In this document: positions 52,493 to 62,731 of the stretch, in pieces
Layout of the letters: each line of letters begins with the position of its first letter
How positions within the stretch are numbered: the first letter of the stretch is position 1
Source of the DNA: Brevundimonas sp.
Lineage (GTDB): Bacteria > Pseudomonadota > Alphaproteobacteria > Caulobacterales > Caulobacteraceae
Assembly: GCF_013912065.1 (NCBI RefSeq)
Contig: NZ_JACESA010000015.1
Coordinates: forward strand, 1-64,000
Direction of reading: 5' to 3'
Length of the DNA: 64,000 nucleotides
Made by a program: the position numbers and the translations under genes
The notes under the pieces: generated by a model
Told to the model about the DNA's origin: nothing
Databases searched by the model: none
The model's input: the letters and a program-made list of their open reading frames with translations, nothing else

Positions 52493-53323
52493 ATGACCGA
52501 GACGCCCGACCTGATCTCCACCCGCCCCTCCGGCCTGCCGCAGCCGCGGCGCTATCCGGGGATCAACTGGATAGGGGTTCAGACCCTTTATCTTCGCGAG
52601 GTGCGGCGGTTCTGGAAGGTGGGGGCGCAGACGGTGGCGGCGCCGGTGGTGACGACGCTGCTTTATATGCTGGTCTTCGTGGTCGCGCTGCAGGACGCGC
52701 GGCCGCCGCTGCACGGCACGCCTTTCGCCCTGTTCGTAGCGCCCGGCCTGATCATGATGGCGGTGCTGAACAACGCCTTCGCCAACGCCTCCTCCAGCCT
52801 GATCCAGGCCAAGATCATGGGCACGGCCACTGATTTCCTGACCCCGCCTCTGAGCCCGCTGGAGCTGACCCTGGGCTTCACCCTGGGGGCGGCGACGCGC
52901 GGGGCGGTCGTCGGTCTGGTCACGGCGCTTTGCGTCCTGCCCTTCGCGCCCCTGGGCGTGGCCAATATCCTGGCCATCGTCTGGTTCGCCCTGGCGGCCA
53001 GCTTCATCATGGGCATGACCGGGGTGCTAGCCGGGCTGTGGAGCGAGAAGTTCGACCATCTGGCCGCGGTCCAGAACTTCATCGTCATGCCGATGACCTT
53101 CCTGTCCGGCACCTTCTATCTGGTCGACAATCTGCCCGAGCCGTTCCGCTCGATCAGCCACTACAACCCCTTCTTCTATCTGATCGACGGCTTCCGCTAC
53201 GGCTTCATCGGCCATGCGGAGAGCAATCTGGCGATCGGGGTCGCGGGGTCGGCGGTGCTGATGGTCGTTATGGGAACGGTCTGCTGGCTGGTGTTCCGGT
53301 CGGGCTGGCGTCTGAAGAGCTAG
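52493..53323 (+). CDS. ABC-2 type transporter permease
   Basis: 276 residues, six helices, ABC-2 membrane family: SLIQAKIMGTATDFLTPPLSPLELTLGF and FDHLAAVQNFIVMPMTFLSGTFYLVDNLP, typical of the polysaccharide/drug export permeases such as YadH. The ATPase partner is not adjacent, so it must be encoded elsewhere. ATG 52493 chosen; an ATG 12 codons upstream falls in the repeat. Downstream M28 gene is 38 bp away. Confidence 0.9.
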   Translation: MTETPDLISTRPSGLPQPRRYPGINWIGVQTLYLREVRRFWKVGAQTVAAPVVTTLLYMLVFVVALQDARPPLHGTPFALFVAPGLIMMAVLNNAFANASSSLIQAKIMGTATDFLTPPLSPLELTLGFTLGAATRGAVVGLVTALCVLPFAPLGVANILAIVWFALAASFIMGMTGVLAGLWSEKFDHLAAVQNFIVMPMTFLSGTFYLVDNLPEPFRSISHYNPFFYLIDGFRYGFIGHAESNLAIGVAGSAVLMVVMGTVCWLVFRSGWRLKS

Positions 53324-53361
53324 ACGGCTAACTCTGGCGGATCGTCCTGGGGAGGTCCGCC

Positions 53362-54261
53362 ATGTTGTTCCGTTCGCTTGTCGCCGTTGCGGCCCTGTTC
53401 GCCGCCTCGCCCGCCCTGGCTCACGAGCCCGGCGCCGCGATCCAGACGGCCGCAGCCGCCTATGTCCGGCCGTCGAACGCCGAGCGTCTGGCCGTCATCG
53501 TCGATCAGCTGACGGCCGCCGGCCTGCCGCACGAAATCCAGACCTTCGAGGGCGGCAATCAACGCTCTGGGCCAATGGCCGGGTCGAACGTCGTCGTCAC
53601 CCTGGGCGATGGACCCAGGGATATCGTCCTGACCGCCCATTATGACGCGGTGAAGCTGAGCGACGGGTCGATGTCGCAAGGCGTCGTGGACAACGCCGGC
53701 TCGGTCCTGGCCATGATCGAAGCGATGAAGACGCTGAAGGGGCAGGCGACGGATCATCGGTTGATCTTCGTCCTGACCGACCAGGAGGAGCTGGGCCTGA
53801 TCGGCGCCAAGGCCTGGCTGGCCGCCCACGACAAGTCGCGCATCCACGCCGTGATCAACGCCGACGTCGCCGCCTATGGCCGCACCGTCATGTATGGTGA
53901 GAACAACGGCGGCCAGTCGGGCTTCGTCCTCGGCGCCCTGCGTGCGCAGTGCGCCGAACAGGCCGTCGACTGCGTCGCCTTCCCGATCTATCCGCCCAGC
54001 GACGACCGCGTCTTCTCGGCCGCCGGCGTGCCCGTGGTCTCGCTGGGAACCCAGGACGCCGTCGGGGCGCACCAGATGTGGCTGGCCTTCAACGGCGGCG
54101 AGGACAACGGCCTGAAGGAAGGCTTCGTCCCGCCGGTCTTCCAGCGCATCCATTCCAAGGAAGATAAGCTGTCCTATCTGAACGGCGACGACGTGGCCCG
54201 CTTCGGCCGCTTCATCGTCGACCTGACCCTACGGCTGGACCGGACGGCGGCGGAGCAGTGA
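53362..54261 (+). CDS. M28 family metallopeptidase, secreted
   Basis: 299 residues. Signal peptide ([20 protein letters not shown]). M28 di-zinc motifs: [27 protein letters not shown] (catalytic and metal Glu) and INADVAAYG. Probably a periplasmic aminopeptidase. Same strand as the ABC-2 gene, with a GGAGG ribosome site. It ends 117 bp before argD. Confidence 0.88.
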   Translation: MLFRSLVAVAALFAASPALAHEPGAAIQTAAAAYVRPSNAERLAVIVDQLTAAGLPHEIQTFEGGNQRSGPMAGSNVVVTLGDGPRDIVLTAHYDAVKLSDGSMSQGVVDNAGSVLAMIEAMKTLKGQATDHRLIFVLTDQEELGLIGAKAWLAAHDKSRIHAVINADVAAYGRTVMYGENNGGQSGFVLGALRAQCAEQAVDCVAFPIYPPSDDRVFSAAGVPVVSLGTQDAVGAHQMWLAFNGGEDNGLKEGFVPPVFQRIHSKEDKLSYLNGDDVARFGRFIVDLTLRLDRTAAEQ

Positions 54262-54275
54262 AAGCCCTTGGCGCT

Positions 54276-54291
54276 GGTGTTGACTAACACC
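54276..54291 (+). promoter_or_regulatory. Inverted repeat at the probable argD promoter
   Basis: GGTGTT-N4-AACACC; the embedded TTGACT (54280-54285) is a good -35 match, 94 bp before the GTG start of argD. The symmetry could be an operator for an arginine-responsive regulator; this is inference. Confidence 0.35.
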
Positions 54292-54378
54292 GTCACTCAT
54301 CCGACAACCCCTGTCCCTGTGAAATCCGGCTCCGTCGCCCCTGCGCCGGGGCCGTCTCGCTTTTGGAGGTCTTAGTCC

Positions 54379-55572
54379 GTGTCCACGAACCATCTGATGG
54401 GTGTCTACAATCGCGCGCCGCTGGAAGTGGAACGCGGCCGAGGCGCTCGCCTGTGGTCGACCGACGGGACCGAGTATCTGGACTGCGTCGCCGGCATCTC
54501 GACCAACGGCCTGGGCCACGCCCATCCCGAACTGGTCCAGGCGGTCAAGGACCAGGCCGAGAAGCTGTGGCACGTGTCCAACATCTTCCGTATTCCGGGC
54601 CAGGAAGCCCTGGCCGACGCCCTGTGCGACAGCAGTTTCGCCGACGTGGTCTTCTTCACCAACTCGGGCACCGAAGCGGTCGAGTGCGCGCTGAAGACGG
54701 CGCGCAAATATCATTCGGCTAACGGCGCGCCCGAGCGGATCGACATCTATGGCTTCGACGGCTCGTTCCACGGCCGGACCTATGGGGCGATCAACGCCGC
54801 CGCCAACCCCAGCTATACCGACGGCTTCGGCCCGGCGATGCAGGGCTTCCACCAGCTGAAATGGGGCGATCACGAGGCCATCAAGGCCGCCGTCGCCAAC
54901 CCGACGACCGCCGCCATCATCGTCGAGCCGGTCCAGGGCGAGGGCGGCTGCCGCGCCATGCCGGAACAGTGCCTGCGCGGCCTGCGCGACCTGTGCGACG
55001 AACACGGCGTGCTGATCATCTTCGACGAGGTCCAGTGCGGCATGGGCCGCAGCGGCAAGCTGTGGGCCCACGAATGGGCCGGCATGTCGCCCGACATCAT
55101 GGCGGTGGCCAAGGCCCTGGGCGGCGGCTTCCCTATCGGCGCCTGTCTGGCCACGGCCCGGGCGGCGTCGGGCATGACAGTGGGCGTCCACGGCTCGACC
55201 TTCGGCGGCAACCCCCTGGCCATGGCCGTGGGCGGCAAGGCGCTGAGCCTGATCAACACGCCGGAACTGCTGGCCAACGTCAACGACATCGCCGGCTATC
55301 TGAAGCAGCAGCTGGCCGGGCTTCAGTCCCGCTTCCCCGACATCATCGTCGATGTACGCGGCAAGGGGCTGCTGATCGGGGTCAAGCTGATCCCGAACAA
55401 TCGCGAGTTCATGGCCCTGGCGCGCGATACGCAGCAGCTGCTGGTCGCCGGCGGCGGCGACAATTGCGTGCGCCTGTTGCCGCCGCTGAACCTGACCCTG
55501 GACGAGGCCCGCGAACTGATCGCCCGGTTCGAGGCCGCCTGCGAAGTCGCCCGCGAGAAGCTGGCGGCCTGA
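54379..55572 (+). CDS. argD: Acetylornithine aminotransferase
   Basis: 397 residues, PLP class III aminotransferase; converts N-acetylglutamate semialdehyde to N-acetylornithine and may also serve diaminopimelate synthesis. Motifs: [38 protein letters not shown], and the PLP lysine in [17 protein letters not shown] start with GGAGG upstream. argF follows after 41 bp containing a hairpin. Confidence 0.96.
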   Translation: MSTNHLMGVYNRAPLEVERGRGARLWSTDGTEYLDCVAGISTNGLGHAHPELVQAVKDQAEKLWHVSNIFRIPGQEALADALCDSSFADVVFFTNSGTEAVECALKTARKYHSANGAPERIDIYGFDGSFHGRTYGAINAAANPSYTDGFGPAMQGFHQLKWGDHEAIKAAVANPTTAAIIVEPVQGEGGCRAMPEQCLRGLRDLCDEHGVLIIFDEVQCGMGRSGKLWAHEWAGMSPDIMAVAKALGGGFPIGACLATARAASGMTVGVHGSTFGGNPLAMAVGGKALSLINTPELLANVNDIAGYLKQQLAGLQSRFPDIIVDVRGKGLLIGVKLIPNNREFMALARDTQQLLVAGGGDNCVRLLPPLNLTLDEARELIARFEAACEVAREKLAA

Positions 55573-55579
55573 CCTTCAG

Positions 55580-55596
55580 CCCCGCGTTTCGCGGGG
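55580..55596 (+). promoter_or_regulatory. Hairpin between argD and argF
   Basis: CCCCGCG-TTT-CGCGGGG, 7-bp perfect stem then TTTG, 7 bp after the argD stop and 17 bp before argF. It may tune argF expression or partly terminate; no long T-run. Confidence 0.45.
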
Positions 55597-55613
55597 TTTG
55601 AGCGGAGTAGAGA

Positions 55614-56528
55614 ATGACCCGCCACTTCCTCGACATCCATCAGCTGTCCGCGGCCGACCTGCGCGGCATCCTGGACGACGCCCACGCCCGCAAGGCCGCC
55701 CGCAAGGGCTGGCCCCAGGGGCGCGCCGACGCCGATGCGCCGGGTCGGGACCGCGTTCTGGCTATGATCTTCGAGAAGAATTCGACCCGCACCCGCTTCA
55801 GCTTCGACGCGGCGATCCGCCAGCTGGGCGGCTCGGCCATCATCGCCACCGCGTCCGACATGCAGCTGGGGCGAGGCGAACCGGTCGAGGACACCGCCCG
55901 TGTCCTGTCGCGGATGGTCGATGCGGTGATGATCCGAGCCAATGATCACGAGGACGTCGAACGCTTCGCCCGCGTCTCGACCGTGCCGGTGATCAACGGC
56001 CTGACCGACCGGTCGCACCCGTGCCAGATCCTGGCCGACCTCCAGACGATCGAGGAACATTCCGGCCCGGTCGCGGGCAAGACCATCGCCTGGGTCGGCG
56101 ACGGCAACAATGTCTGCCACAGCTTCATGCACGCCGCGCCCAAGTTCGGCTTCCACCTGAACGTGGCCTGCCCGGCCGAATATCATCCGGACCTGCGCGA
56201 CCTCGCCAAGGGCGGGGACGCCGTCACCCTGACCAGCGATCCTCGCGAGGCGGCGGCCGGCGCCGACGTGATCGTCACCGACACCTGGGTGTCGATGGGC
56301 GATCAGGACTACGAGGCGCGGTTGGCGGCCTTCGAACATTATGCGGTCGACGAGGCCCTGATGGACCTGGCCGATCCGAACGCCGTCTTCCTGCACTGCC
56401 TGCCGGCCCACCGGGGCGAGGAAGTCACCGACGCGGTCATCGACGGGCCGAAATCCCTGGTCTGGGACGAGGCCGAAAACCGTATCCACGCCCAGAAGGC
56501 GGTCCTGGCCTGGTGTTTCGCAGGCTGA
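55614..56528 (+). CDS. argF: Ornithine carbamoyltransferase
   Basis: 304 residues. Makes citrulline from ornithine and carbamoyl phosphate. Carbamoyl-phosphate site [12 protein letters not shown], later [14 protein letters not shown], ornithine-side [11 protein letters not shown]. Directly follows argD in an arginine operon, as in Caulobacter relatives. Full length. Confidence 0.97.
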   Translation: MTRHFLDIHQLSAADLRGILDDAHARKAARKGWPQGRADADAPGRDRVLAMIFEKNSTRTRFSFDAAIRQLGGSAIIATASDMQLGRGEPVEDTARVLSRMVDAVMIRANDHEDVERFARVSTVPVINGLTDRSHPCQILADLQTIEEHSGPVAGKTIAWVGDGNNVCHSFMHAAPKFGFHLNVACPAEYHPDLRDLAKGGDAVTLTSDPREAAAGADVIVTDTWVSMGDQDYEARLAAFEHYAVDEALMDLADPNAVFLHCLPAHRGEEVTDAVIDGPKSLVWDEAENRIHAQKAVLAWCFAG

Positions 56529-56605
56529 CCCTTGCCGAAGTTTCACTAGGCGACCGCCGTTCCACGGCATAGCGTTCGACCGCTGGATGAGGCGGGAGGA
56601 TGACG

Positions 56606-57772
56606 ATGCGAACGACCCTTCTGGCGGCCGCCTTGGCCGTCTTCTGTCTTCTGCCCGCGGCGACGCATGCTCAGCGGGTCGGCGCTTCTTCCCTTGCTGA
56701 GGCGGTCGATAGCGTCATGCGCGACACCGGCGCGCGGGGAATCGCCGTCGCCGTGGTCGAGGACGGGAAGGTCGTGGATGTGCAGGCGCACGGCGACCGC
56801 AACGCCGCAGGCGACCCGCTGACGACCGACACCGTCATGTATGCGGCCAGCCTGACTAAGACAGCCTTCGCCTATATGGTGCTGCAGCTGGTGGACGAGG
56901 GCGTGATCGACCTGGACCGCTCCATCGCCGACTATCTGCCGCGTCCGTTGACCGACTACGGCAGCGACGAGATCGAGGATCGTTACGCCCGCTACAGCGA
57001 TCTGGCCGGCGATGAGCGCTGGCGGATGCTGACGCCGCGTATCCTGCTGACCCACCGCTCGGGCTTCGCCAATTTCGGCTTCCTGGAGCCGGACGGAAAG
57101 CTGCGGTTCCATTTCGATCCCGGCGCCCGCTACGGCTATTCCGGCGACGGGATCATCCTGTTGCAGTTCGTGCTGGAGGAGGGGCTCGGACTGGATGTCG
57201 GGGCGGAGATGCAGCGGCGGGTGTTCGACCGGTTCGGCATGACCCGAACGTCGATGATGTGGCGGCCCGATTTCGCGGAAAATCTGGCGGACGGCTGGAC
57301 GATCGATGGCGAGGTCATGCCCCACGACGAACGCTCCAAGACCCGGGCGGCCGGTTCGATGGACACCACCATCTCCGACATGGCGCGACTGGCGGCGGGC
57401 GTGGCGCGCGGAGAGGGCCTGTCAGCCGCGTCTCAGGCCGAGCGGGTGCGCGCCCAGGCGCCGATCACCACGCGTTCGCAGTTCCCCACGCTGCAGCCTG
57501 AACTGCCGGAGGCCGAGCAGCGATCGGGGCTGGCCGCCGCGCTCGGCGTCATTCGCTTCGAGGGGCCGCAAGGGCCGGGTGTCTTCAAGGGGGGTCACAA
57601 CGATTTCGTCGGCAATACCTGGGTGTGCGTGGAACAGGGACGCCGCTGCGTCGTCATCCTGGCCGACGATGTCCGCGCCGAGTCCGGATTCCCGCGCATC
57701 GTTCGCGCCGTGCTGGGGGAAACCGGCGTCCCGTGGAGCTGGGAATATGGCGACATGAAAATGCTGCCCTGA
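56606..57772 (+). CDS. Serine hydrolase (class C beta-lactamase-like)
   Basis: 388 residues. Signal peptide ([23 protein letters not shown]). Nucleophile motif SLTK (Ser82, Lys85), second motif YSG (in YGYSGDG) instead of YxN, and GGHND as the third element. Periplasmic beta-lactamase/DD-peptidase fold (PF00144); members are esterases, peptidases or lactamases. ATG 56606 has GGAGG at 7 bp. Resistance cannot be inferred. Confidence 0.87.
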   Translation: MRTTLLAAALAVFCLLPAATHAQRVGASSLAEAVDSVMRDTGARGIAVAVVEDGKVVDVQAHGDRNAAGDPLTTDTVMYAASLTKTAFAYMVLQLVDEGVIDLDRSIADYLPRPLTDYGSDEIEDRYARYSDLAGDERWRMLTPRILLTHRSGFANFGFLEPDGKLRFHFDPGARYGYSGDGIILLQFVLEEGLGLDVGAEMQRRVFDRFGMTRTSMMWRPDFAENLADGWTIDGEVMPHDERSKTRAAGSMDTTISDMARLAAGVARGEGLSAASQAERVRAQAPITTRSQFPTLQPELPEAEQRSGLAAALGVIRFEGPQGPGVFKGGHNDFVGNTWVCVEQGRRCVVILADDVRAESGFPRIVRAVLGETGVPWSWEYGDMKMLP

Positions 57773-57803
57773 CCCGAGCGGCGGCGGGGCGCCGGGCGCC
57801 GAC

Positions 57804-58304
57804 CTATTCCAGGTTCACGTTGGATACGCCGCCGGCGTCGGGCGTGGACCGGGTCAGATTGGCCTTGAGCACCTCATAGCCGAAGCCCAGGGCGCCCTTG
57901 TCCGATACCCAGACGCGGCCGTCGTCGCCGTCGAAGCGGACGAGGGTGAGATGGGGGTCGTCCTTGCCGTCCGGATACCAGGCGGCGACGACGGGGTTCC
58001 AGTAGCGGTCGATCCGCTCGCGGTCCTGGTCGATCGACAGTTCGCCGTGGATACAGGCCTGCACCTTCTGGTCCTTGGACTGGTAGCAGAACATGCCGGG
58101 CTCGCCGCCCATGGCGACGTCGCGGGCGAAGTCCGTATCGTCGCGGGTGAAGAACCAGATGGTCCCCGTCTCGGGCTCGCCGAAGCCGGTCATCGGCTGG
58201 TGGTGATAGCCGGGTTGGTCGATGCCCAGCATGCCGGTGTTGGAGTCCTTCAGGCTCTCCCAGAATCGTTCTTCAGCTTCGGCGGCGGTCAGTTGGTCAG
58301 TCAT
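57804..58304 (-). CDS. Pyridoxamine 5'-phosphate oxidase-like protein (general stress type)
   Basis: 166 residues, FMN-binding split barrel of the general stress protein family (PF16242-like): ERFWESLKDSNTGMLGI, IWFFTRDDTDFARDV, CIHGELSIDQDRERIDRYWNP. Flavin or F420-type cofactor binding is likely, activity unknown. ATG 58304 (MTDQLTAAEAEE) was chosen over a longer frame. Convergent with the serine hydrolase. Confidence 0.88.
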   Translation of the reverse strand: MTDQLTAAEAEERFWESLKDSNTGMLGIDQPGYHHQPMTGFGEPETGTIWFFTRDDTDFARDVAMGGEPGMFCYQSKDQKVQACIHGELSIDQDRERIDRYWNPVVAAWYPDGKDDPHLTLVRFDGDDGRVWVSDKGALGFGYEVLKANLTRSTPDAGGVSNVNLE

Positions 58305-58373
58305 CGCGTTCTCCTGAGTGGCGTGCGGAATCAACCGACGACCCCGGATCGGGTTCCTACATCGCCGGTCCGG

Positions 58374-58595
58374 TCACCCCGGCCCCTGGACCCAGGGCGG
58401 GCGCTCGGCGCCGAACAGGGTCACCAGGTGAATCAGCAACAGCATGACCAGGGCGGCGGCCCCCAGCATGATGAAGCGCCAGGGCACCATTCTCGGTCCC
58501 TTGAACGGGTCCGGCGGCCGCGCACCGCGCCATCCGGAAAAGACCATGACCGCCAATGCGGCGCCCAGCAGGATCAGGGTTTCGGTCAGGGTCAT
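58374..58595 (-). CDS. Small two-helix membrane protein
   Basis: 73 residues with two hydrophobic helices (TLTETLILLGAALAVMVFSGW and FIMLGAAALVMLLLIHLV) and a basic loop (RGARPPDPFKGPRMVPWR). Such small proteins are common in Caulobacterales; function unknown. ATG 58595 is the last before the hydrophobic start; the frame extends upstream without homology. Next on the minus strand before the PNPOx gene. Confidence 0.7.
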   Translation of the reverse strand: MTLTETLILLGAALAVMVFSGWRGARPPDPFKGPRMVPWRFIMLGAAALVMLLLIHLVTLFGAERPPWVQGPG

Positions 58596-58743
58596 GGGCC
58601 GCAGGTGGCCCAGGCGCGGCCGGGGCGCAAGCCGAACCTGTCGCCGGACCCGCATCCGGCCGCTATGCCGCGCGTTCCGCGTCCGGACGTCTCTCTTCGA
58701 AGGAGATGTCCACAGGCTGGAGAGTCGCCGCAACATCTAGCGG

Positions 58744-58810
58744 TTAACCACACGTTTACACCCTCGATATTGGCGCTATAGCCTGCATGCCATGGGTCGG
58801 GAGCCGAATC
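58744..58810 (+). promoter_or_regulatory. podJ upstream region: CtrA-like box and GANTC site
   Basis: TTAACCACACGTTTA (58744-58758) has the TTAA-N7-TTAA layout of a CtrA box with one change, including the TTAACCA core. GAATC (58806-58810) ends one base before the GTG start. No clean -35/-10 was identified. Regulation by CtrA, GcrA and CcrM is inferred. Confidence 0.5.
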
Positions 58811-58811
58811 A

Positions 58812-61697
58812 GTGAGCGCAGCGGCGCCTTGGAGCGTTAAGGGTATTGATCCGAAGGCCCGCGAGGTCGCCAAGGATCTTGCGCGTCGCTCGGGCATGAC
58901 GCTCGGCGAATGGCTCAACTCCATGATCATGGACGACGAGGAAGAGGGTTACGCCACCCTGCCGCGTCGCTCGCCCGGTCCCGAGGCTTATGAACGCCGG
59001 AGCCGCGCCCGCCGGCTCGACGACGCCTATGACACCACGGACGAAGGCTGGCAGCGGATCAGCGCCTCCATCGACGCCATCGCCGCCCGGCTGGAAGCCG
59101 CCGAGCGCCGCTCGACCGTCGCCATCCAGGGGGTGGACCAGGCCGTGTCGGGGCTGGTGCGTCGCCTTGACGGCCAGGACGCCCAGACCAAGGGCCACGC
59201 CCGCCGCATCGACGACATCGCCGAGGAGCTGCGCGAGGGTCATCGCCGCCTCCGCACCTTCGAACGCGACACCGGCCCCCAGGTGCAGGAGAGTTTCGGC
59301 AAGGTCGAGCAGTCGATCGGCGCCCTGGCCGGACGTCTCTATGACATCGAGGAACGCCAACGGGCCGGCGTCATGGATCTGCGTCAGCGGATGGAGGCGG
59401 TCGAGAAGGCCGCCGGTCCCGGCGTCGGCACGGATCTGCTGGCCCAGGTCGGGGCGCGTCTCGATCAGGCCCAGAGCCGGACCACCGAGGCGCTTCGGAC
59501 CCTCGAACGCTCCTTCGCCGAGCTCGACCAGCGGATGCGCGCCGCCGAGGGGCGTGTCGAGCCGGAGGGCGCGCGCGACGCGGCCCGGTTCGAAAAGCTG
59601 GCCGAGACCCTGTCGCGCCAGATCGAGTTCAACCGCGCCGAGATGATGCAGCGTCTCGACGCCGCCGAGACCGGTGCGCGCCTGGAACGGATCGAACGCG
59701 CGGTTCAGAGCGTCGGCGACGAGCTGAAGGTGTCCGAACAGAAGGGCGCGCAAGGCCTGGAGGCCATGGGCCGCGAGGTCCTGAAGATCGCGCAGAACCT
59801 GAATGCCCGGATGCAGACGGTCGAGCGGGAGGCCGTCAGCCGCGCCGAGGCCATCACCCGCAGCGTCACCGATCTGGTGGGGCGCAAGGTCGAAGCCGAT
59901 CTGTCGCGTCACGCCGCCCGTCTGGACCAGGACTTCACCCGCCACGTCGATCGCGTCGATCAGCGCCTGACCGCCAGCGACGACCGCCATGCCCTGGCGC
60001 TCGAAAAACTGGGCGGCGAGATCACCCGGATCTCGGATCAACTGAGCGACCGCATCGCCCAGTCGGAGCGCCGTTCGCAGCAAGCCCTGGACGATATCGC
60101 CCGCCGCCTGTCCGAAAGCTCCGAGAAGATCGAGCAGCGCTACGACCGCGCCTCGGGCGAGCTGGCCGAACGCATGCGGATGAGCGAGGAGCGCACCGCG
60201 CGCCTGCTGGCCGAGGCGCGCGAGAGCATCGATACGCGTCGGACATCCGAACCTCGCGATGATCGGTCGCTGGATATTCCGGAAATCGAGCGGTCCGAAC
60301 TCTCGCCTCGCGCTGTCGCCGAACGCGCCGGCTCGGCCAGGGTATCCGCCTCTGTCGAGAGCGACTGGCGCGCCACGGTCTTCCCCGAGGATTCCTTCGA
60401 CGCGGAGGACGACTGGTCTGTCGATCCGGTGTCGCCCGACGCCGCCATGGCCGCGCCCTTCCCGTCGTCGTCGACGATGGCCGCCGTGTCGGAGCCTGTG
60501 TCGCCCGAGCCCGAGCCGGAGCTCGAATCCGCGCCCGTGACGGCCGCGCCGGCCGAGAGCGAACCCGTCATCCAGCCTTTCGGCGGTTTCGGCGGCGCCG
60601 ATGTCGAGGACGCGCTGGAAGCCACCGCCGCCACTGGTTTTTCGACGCGTTCGTCGCCCCGAAACAGCCCCGAGCCGTCCACAGGGGCCGAGGGCGACGA
60701 GGAGTTCGGCGGCGAGACCGAGTTTGTCGATCCCCGCCGTATGCGCGCCAGCATGGGCGCCGCCGCGGCGGCCGGCCGCGCCGCATCGACCCGCAGCACC
60801 ATCGACGCCGCGCGGGCTGTCATGACGACTCCGGTCGCGCCGGAGGCGGCGCCCCGCCAGGGCTTCGGTCTGATGCCCAAGCGCGGGGGCAAGTCCAAGC
60901 TGCAGGAGCGGCTGGACAAGCAGGCGGCCAAGGACGGGTCCACCGTCAAGAAGGCCTTTCTGGCCTCGGTGACGGCCGTGGCCCTAACCGGCGGGGCCTA
61001 TGCCTCACTGACCCTGGCGGACGGTTCGGGACTGTCCGAGATCGACCTGCCGGGCCTGCCAGGCCTGCCGCGCTCGAGCGCGGCGCCGACCGTTCCCGAC
61101 AGCACGCCGATCGCCATGGCGGTCACCCCCGCCGACGCCGTGCCGACGAGCGACGCGGGCGCCGAGGCCTTCGAACGGGCCCTGACCCGGATCGACAGCG
61201 GCGACATGGAGGGTGTCGAAGACCTGAAGCGCGCAGCCAATCTGGGCTATGGCCCGGCGCAGACCCATCTGGGCCAGCTCTATCTGACCGGCGCGAACGG
61301 GGTTTCCGCCAATCCGGTCGAAAGCCGCCAATGGGGACGTCGCGCGGCTGAGTCCGGCGATCCCGGCGGCATGCATCTGTACGGCATGCAGCTGTATGAA
61401 GGCGACGGCGGAGCGGTCAATCAGGCCGAAGGCCTGATCTGGCTGCTCAGGGCCGCCGAACACGGCCTGACCGACAGTCAGTACAATGTCGCCCGGATTT
61501 ACGAGACCGGCGCCCAGGGCGTTGCGAAGAATCCGACCGAAGCCCTGAAATGGTACATGATCGCGGCCCGTGGCGGCGACAGCGAGGCCCAGTCGGCCGT
61601 CAGTCGTCTTCGCCCGGCCGCCAGCGCCACCGCCCAGCGCGCCGCGCGCACCGCCGCCGACGCCTTCGTGGCGCAGCAGGCGAAAACGCGCGGCTAG
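58812..61697 (+). CDS. podJ: Polar organelle development protein, PodJ-like, with Sel1 repeats
   Basis: 961 residues. N-terminal PodJ-like opening (GIDPKAREVAKDLARRSGMTLGEWLN), a long coiled-coil region (about 75-480) rich in Arg and Glu, an acidic Pro/Ser-rich linker (about 500-700), a transmembrane helix (about 714-735), and a periplasmic domain with three Sel1 repeats (about 805-932). PodJ organises the new pole and recruits PleC and pilus proteins, including CpaE. The C-terminus ends after the Sel1 repeats; I see no peptidoglycan-binding domain of the kind in Caulobacter PodJ. GTG start. Confidence 0.88.
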   Translation: MSAAAPWSVKGIDPKAREVAKDLARRSGMTLGEWLNSMIMDDEEEGYATLPRRSPGPEAYERRSRARRLDDAYDTTDEGWQRISASIDAIAARLEAAERRSTVAIQGVDQAVSGLVRRLDGQDAQTKGHARRIDDIAEELREGHRRLRTFERDTGPQVQESFGKVEQSIGALAGRLYDIEERQRAGVMDLRQRMEAVEKAAGPGVGTDLLAQVGARLDQAQSRTTEALRTLERSFAELDQRMRAAEGRVEPEGARDAARFEKLAETLSRQIEFNRAEMMQRLDAAETGARLERIERAVQSVGDELKVSEQKGAQGLEAMGREVLKIAQNLNARMQTVEREAVSRAEAITRSVTDLVGRKVEADLSRHAARLDQDFTRHVDRVDQRLTASDDRHALALEKLGGEITRISDQLSDRIAQSERRSQQALDDIARRLSESSEKIEQRYDRASGELAERMRMSEERTARLLAEARESIDTRRTSEPRDDRSLDIPEIERSELSPRAVAERAGSARVSASVESDWRATVFPEDSFDAEDDWSVDPVSPDAAMAAPFPSSSTMAAVSEPVSPEPEPELESAPVTAAPAESEPVIQPFGGFGGADVEDALEATAATGFSTRSSPRNSPEPSTGAEGDEEFGGETEFVDPRRMRASMGAAAAAGRAASTRSTIDAARAVMTTPVAPEAAPRQGFGLMPKRGGKSKLQERLDKQAAKDGSTVKKAFLASVTAVALTGGAYASLTLADGSGLSEIDLPGLPGLPRSSAAPTVPDSTPIAMAVTPADAVPTSDAGAEAFERALTRIDSGDMEGVEDLKRAANLGYGPAQTHLGQLYLTGANGVSANPVESRQWGRRAAESGDPGGMHLYGMQLYEGDGGAVNQAEGLIWLLRAAEHGLTDSQYNVARIYETGAQGVAKNPTEALKWYMIAARGGDSEAQSAVSRLRPAASATAQRAARTAADAFVAQQAKTRG

Positions 61698-61807
61698 ACG
61701 GCGAGCCAAACCCTTCGCGCATGGGTGGCGGCGCGCCGCCCTCGCCGCTAAAGAACACCCGTCGCCGTTCGGCGCCTCCCTTTCCGCTCCAGCCGAAGGC
61801 GCGTCCT

Positions 61808-62731
61808 TTGGACATCTATCTGCCGATCGCCGAGGTTTCGGTGAACTGGCCGACCCTGGTGATCCTGGGGGCGGTGGTCGGGTTCGTGTCCGGCCTGTTC
61901 GGCATCGGCGGAGGCTTCCTGATGGCCCCGATCCTGGTCTTTCTGGGCATTCCCCCGACCGTGGCCGTGGCCAGCCAGGCCAGCCACGTCGTGGCCTCCT
62001 CGACCTCGGGCGTCATCCGCTACGCCGGCCAGGGCGCGGTCGATTTCAAGATCGGCCTGGTCATGGCCGGCGGCGGCGCCGTCGGCGCGTTGGCGGGCGT
62101 CGAACTGTTTCGTTACCTGCGGCTTCTGGGCCAGGCCGACCTCGTTGTGGCGCTTTCCTACCTCGTCTTTCTCGGCGTCATCGGCGCCCTGATGCTGAAC
62201 GAGAGCCTAACCGAAATCTTGCATCGCCGACGCGGCGTGACCGCACCGCGCAAGGAGCGCAGACGGCCCATGTGGCTGTACGCCCTGCCGCTGAAGATGA
62301 AGTTCCCAAAATCGGGTCTCTATATCAGCGCCTTGCCGCCGTTCGGCCTGGGCGTCTTCGCCGGGGTTCTGTCCGCCATCATGGGTGTCGGCGGGGGCTT
62401 CATCCTGGTCCCGGCCATGCTTTATGTGCTGCGGATGCGGGCCGGCGCCGTGGTCGGCACCAGCCTGTTCCAGATCATCATCACCACGGCCATCACCACC
62501 GTGCTCCAGGCCGGTCGCAACCAGACGGTCGATATCGTCCTGTCCACCATACTGCTGCTGGGCGGGGTGGTCGGCGCCCAGATCGGCGCGCGTTTCGCCG
62601 GTCGGTTCCGGGCCGAGGAGCTGCGAGCCGCCCTGGGCCTGATCGTGCTTCTGGTCGGGATCCAGATGGGGCTGGAGCTGTTCGTCCGGCCCAGCGACAT
62701 CTTCCTGCTCGCGCCGGGGATTTCCGACTGA
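61808..62731 (+). CDS. TauE/SafE family exporter, linked to Alph_Pro_TM
   Basis: 307 residues, eight hydrophobic helices in two halves: GFVSGLFGIGGGFLMAPIL and AGVLSAIMGVGGGFILVPAM repeat the family motif. Start TTG 61808 (translated MDIYLPIAEVSVNWPTL) fits this subfamily, and GAAGG lies 8 bp upstream; the frame opens earlier inside podJ without homology. Overlaps the next gene by 1 bp (TGATG), so the two are coupled. Substrate unknown, probably a sulfur oxyanion. Confidence 0.9.
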   Translation: MDIYLPIAEVSVNWPTLVILGAVVGFVSGLFGIGGGFLMAPILVFLGIPPTVAVASQASHVVASSTSGVIRYAGQGAVDFKIGLVMAGGGAVGALAGVELFRYLRLLGQADLVVALSYLVFLGVIGALMLNESLTEILHRRRGVTAPRKERRRPMWLYALPLKMKFPKSGLYISALPPFGLGVFAGVLSAIMGVGGGFILVPAMLYVLRMRAGAVVGTSLFQIIITTAITTVLQAGRNQTVDIVLSTILLLGGVVGAQIGARFAGRFRAEELRAALGLIVLLVGIQMGLELFVRPSDIFLLAPGISD

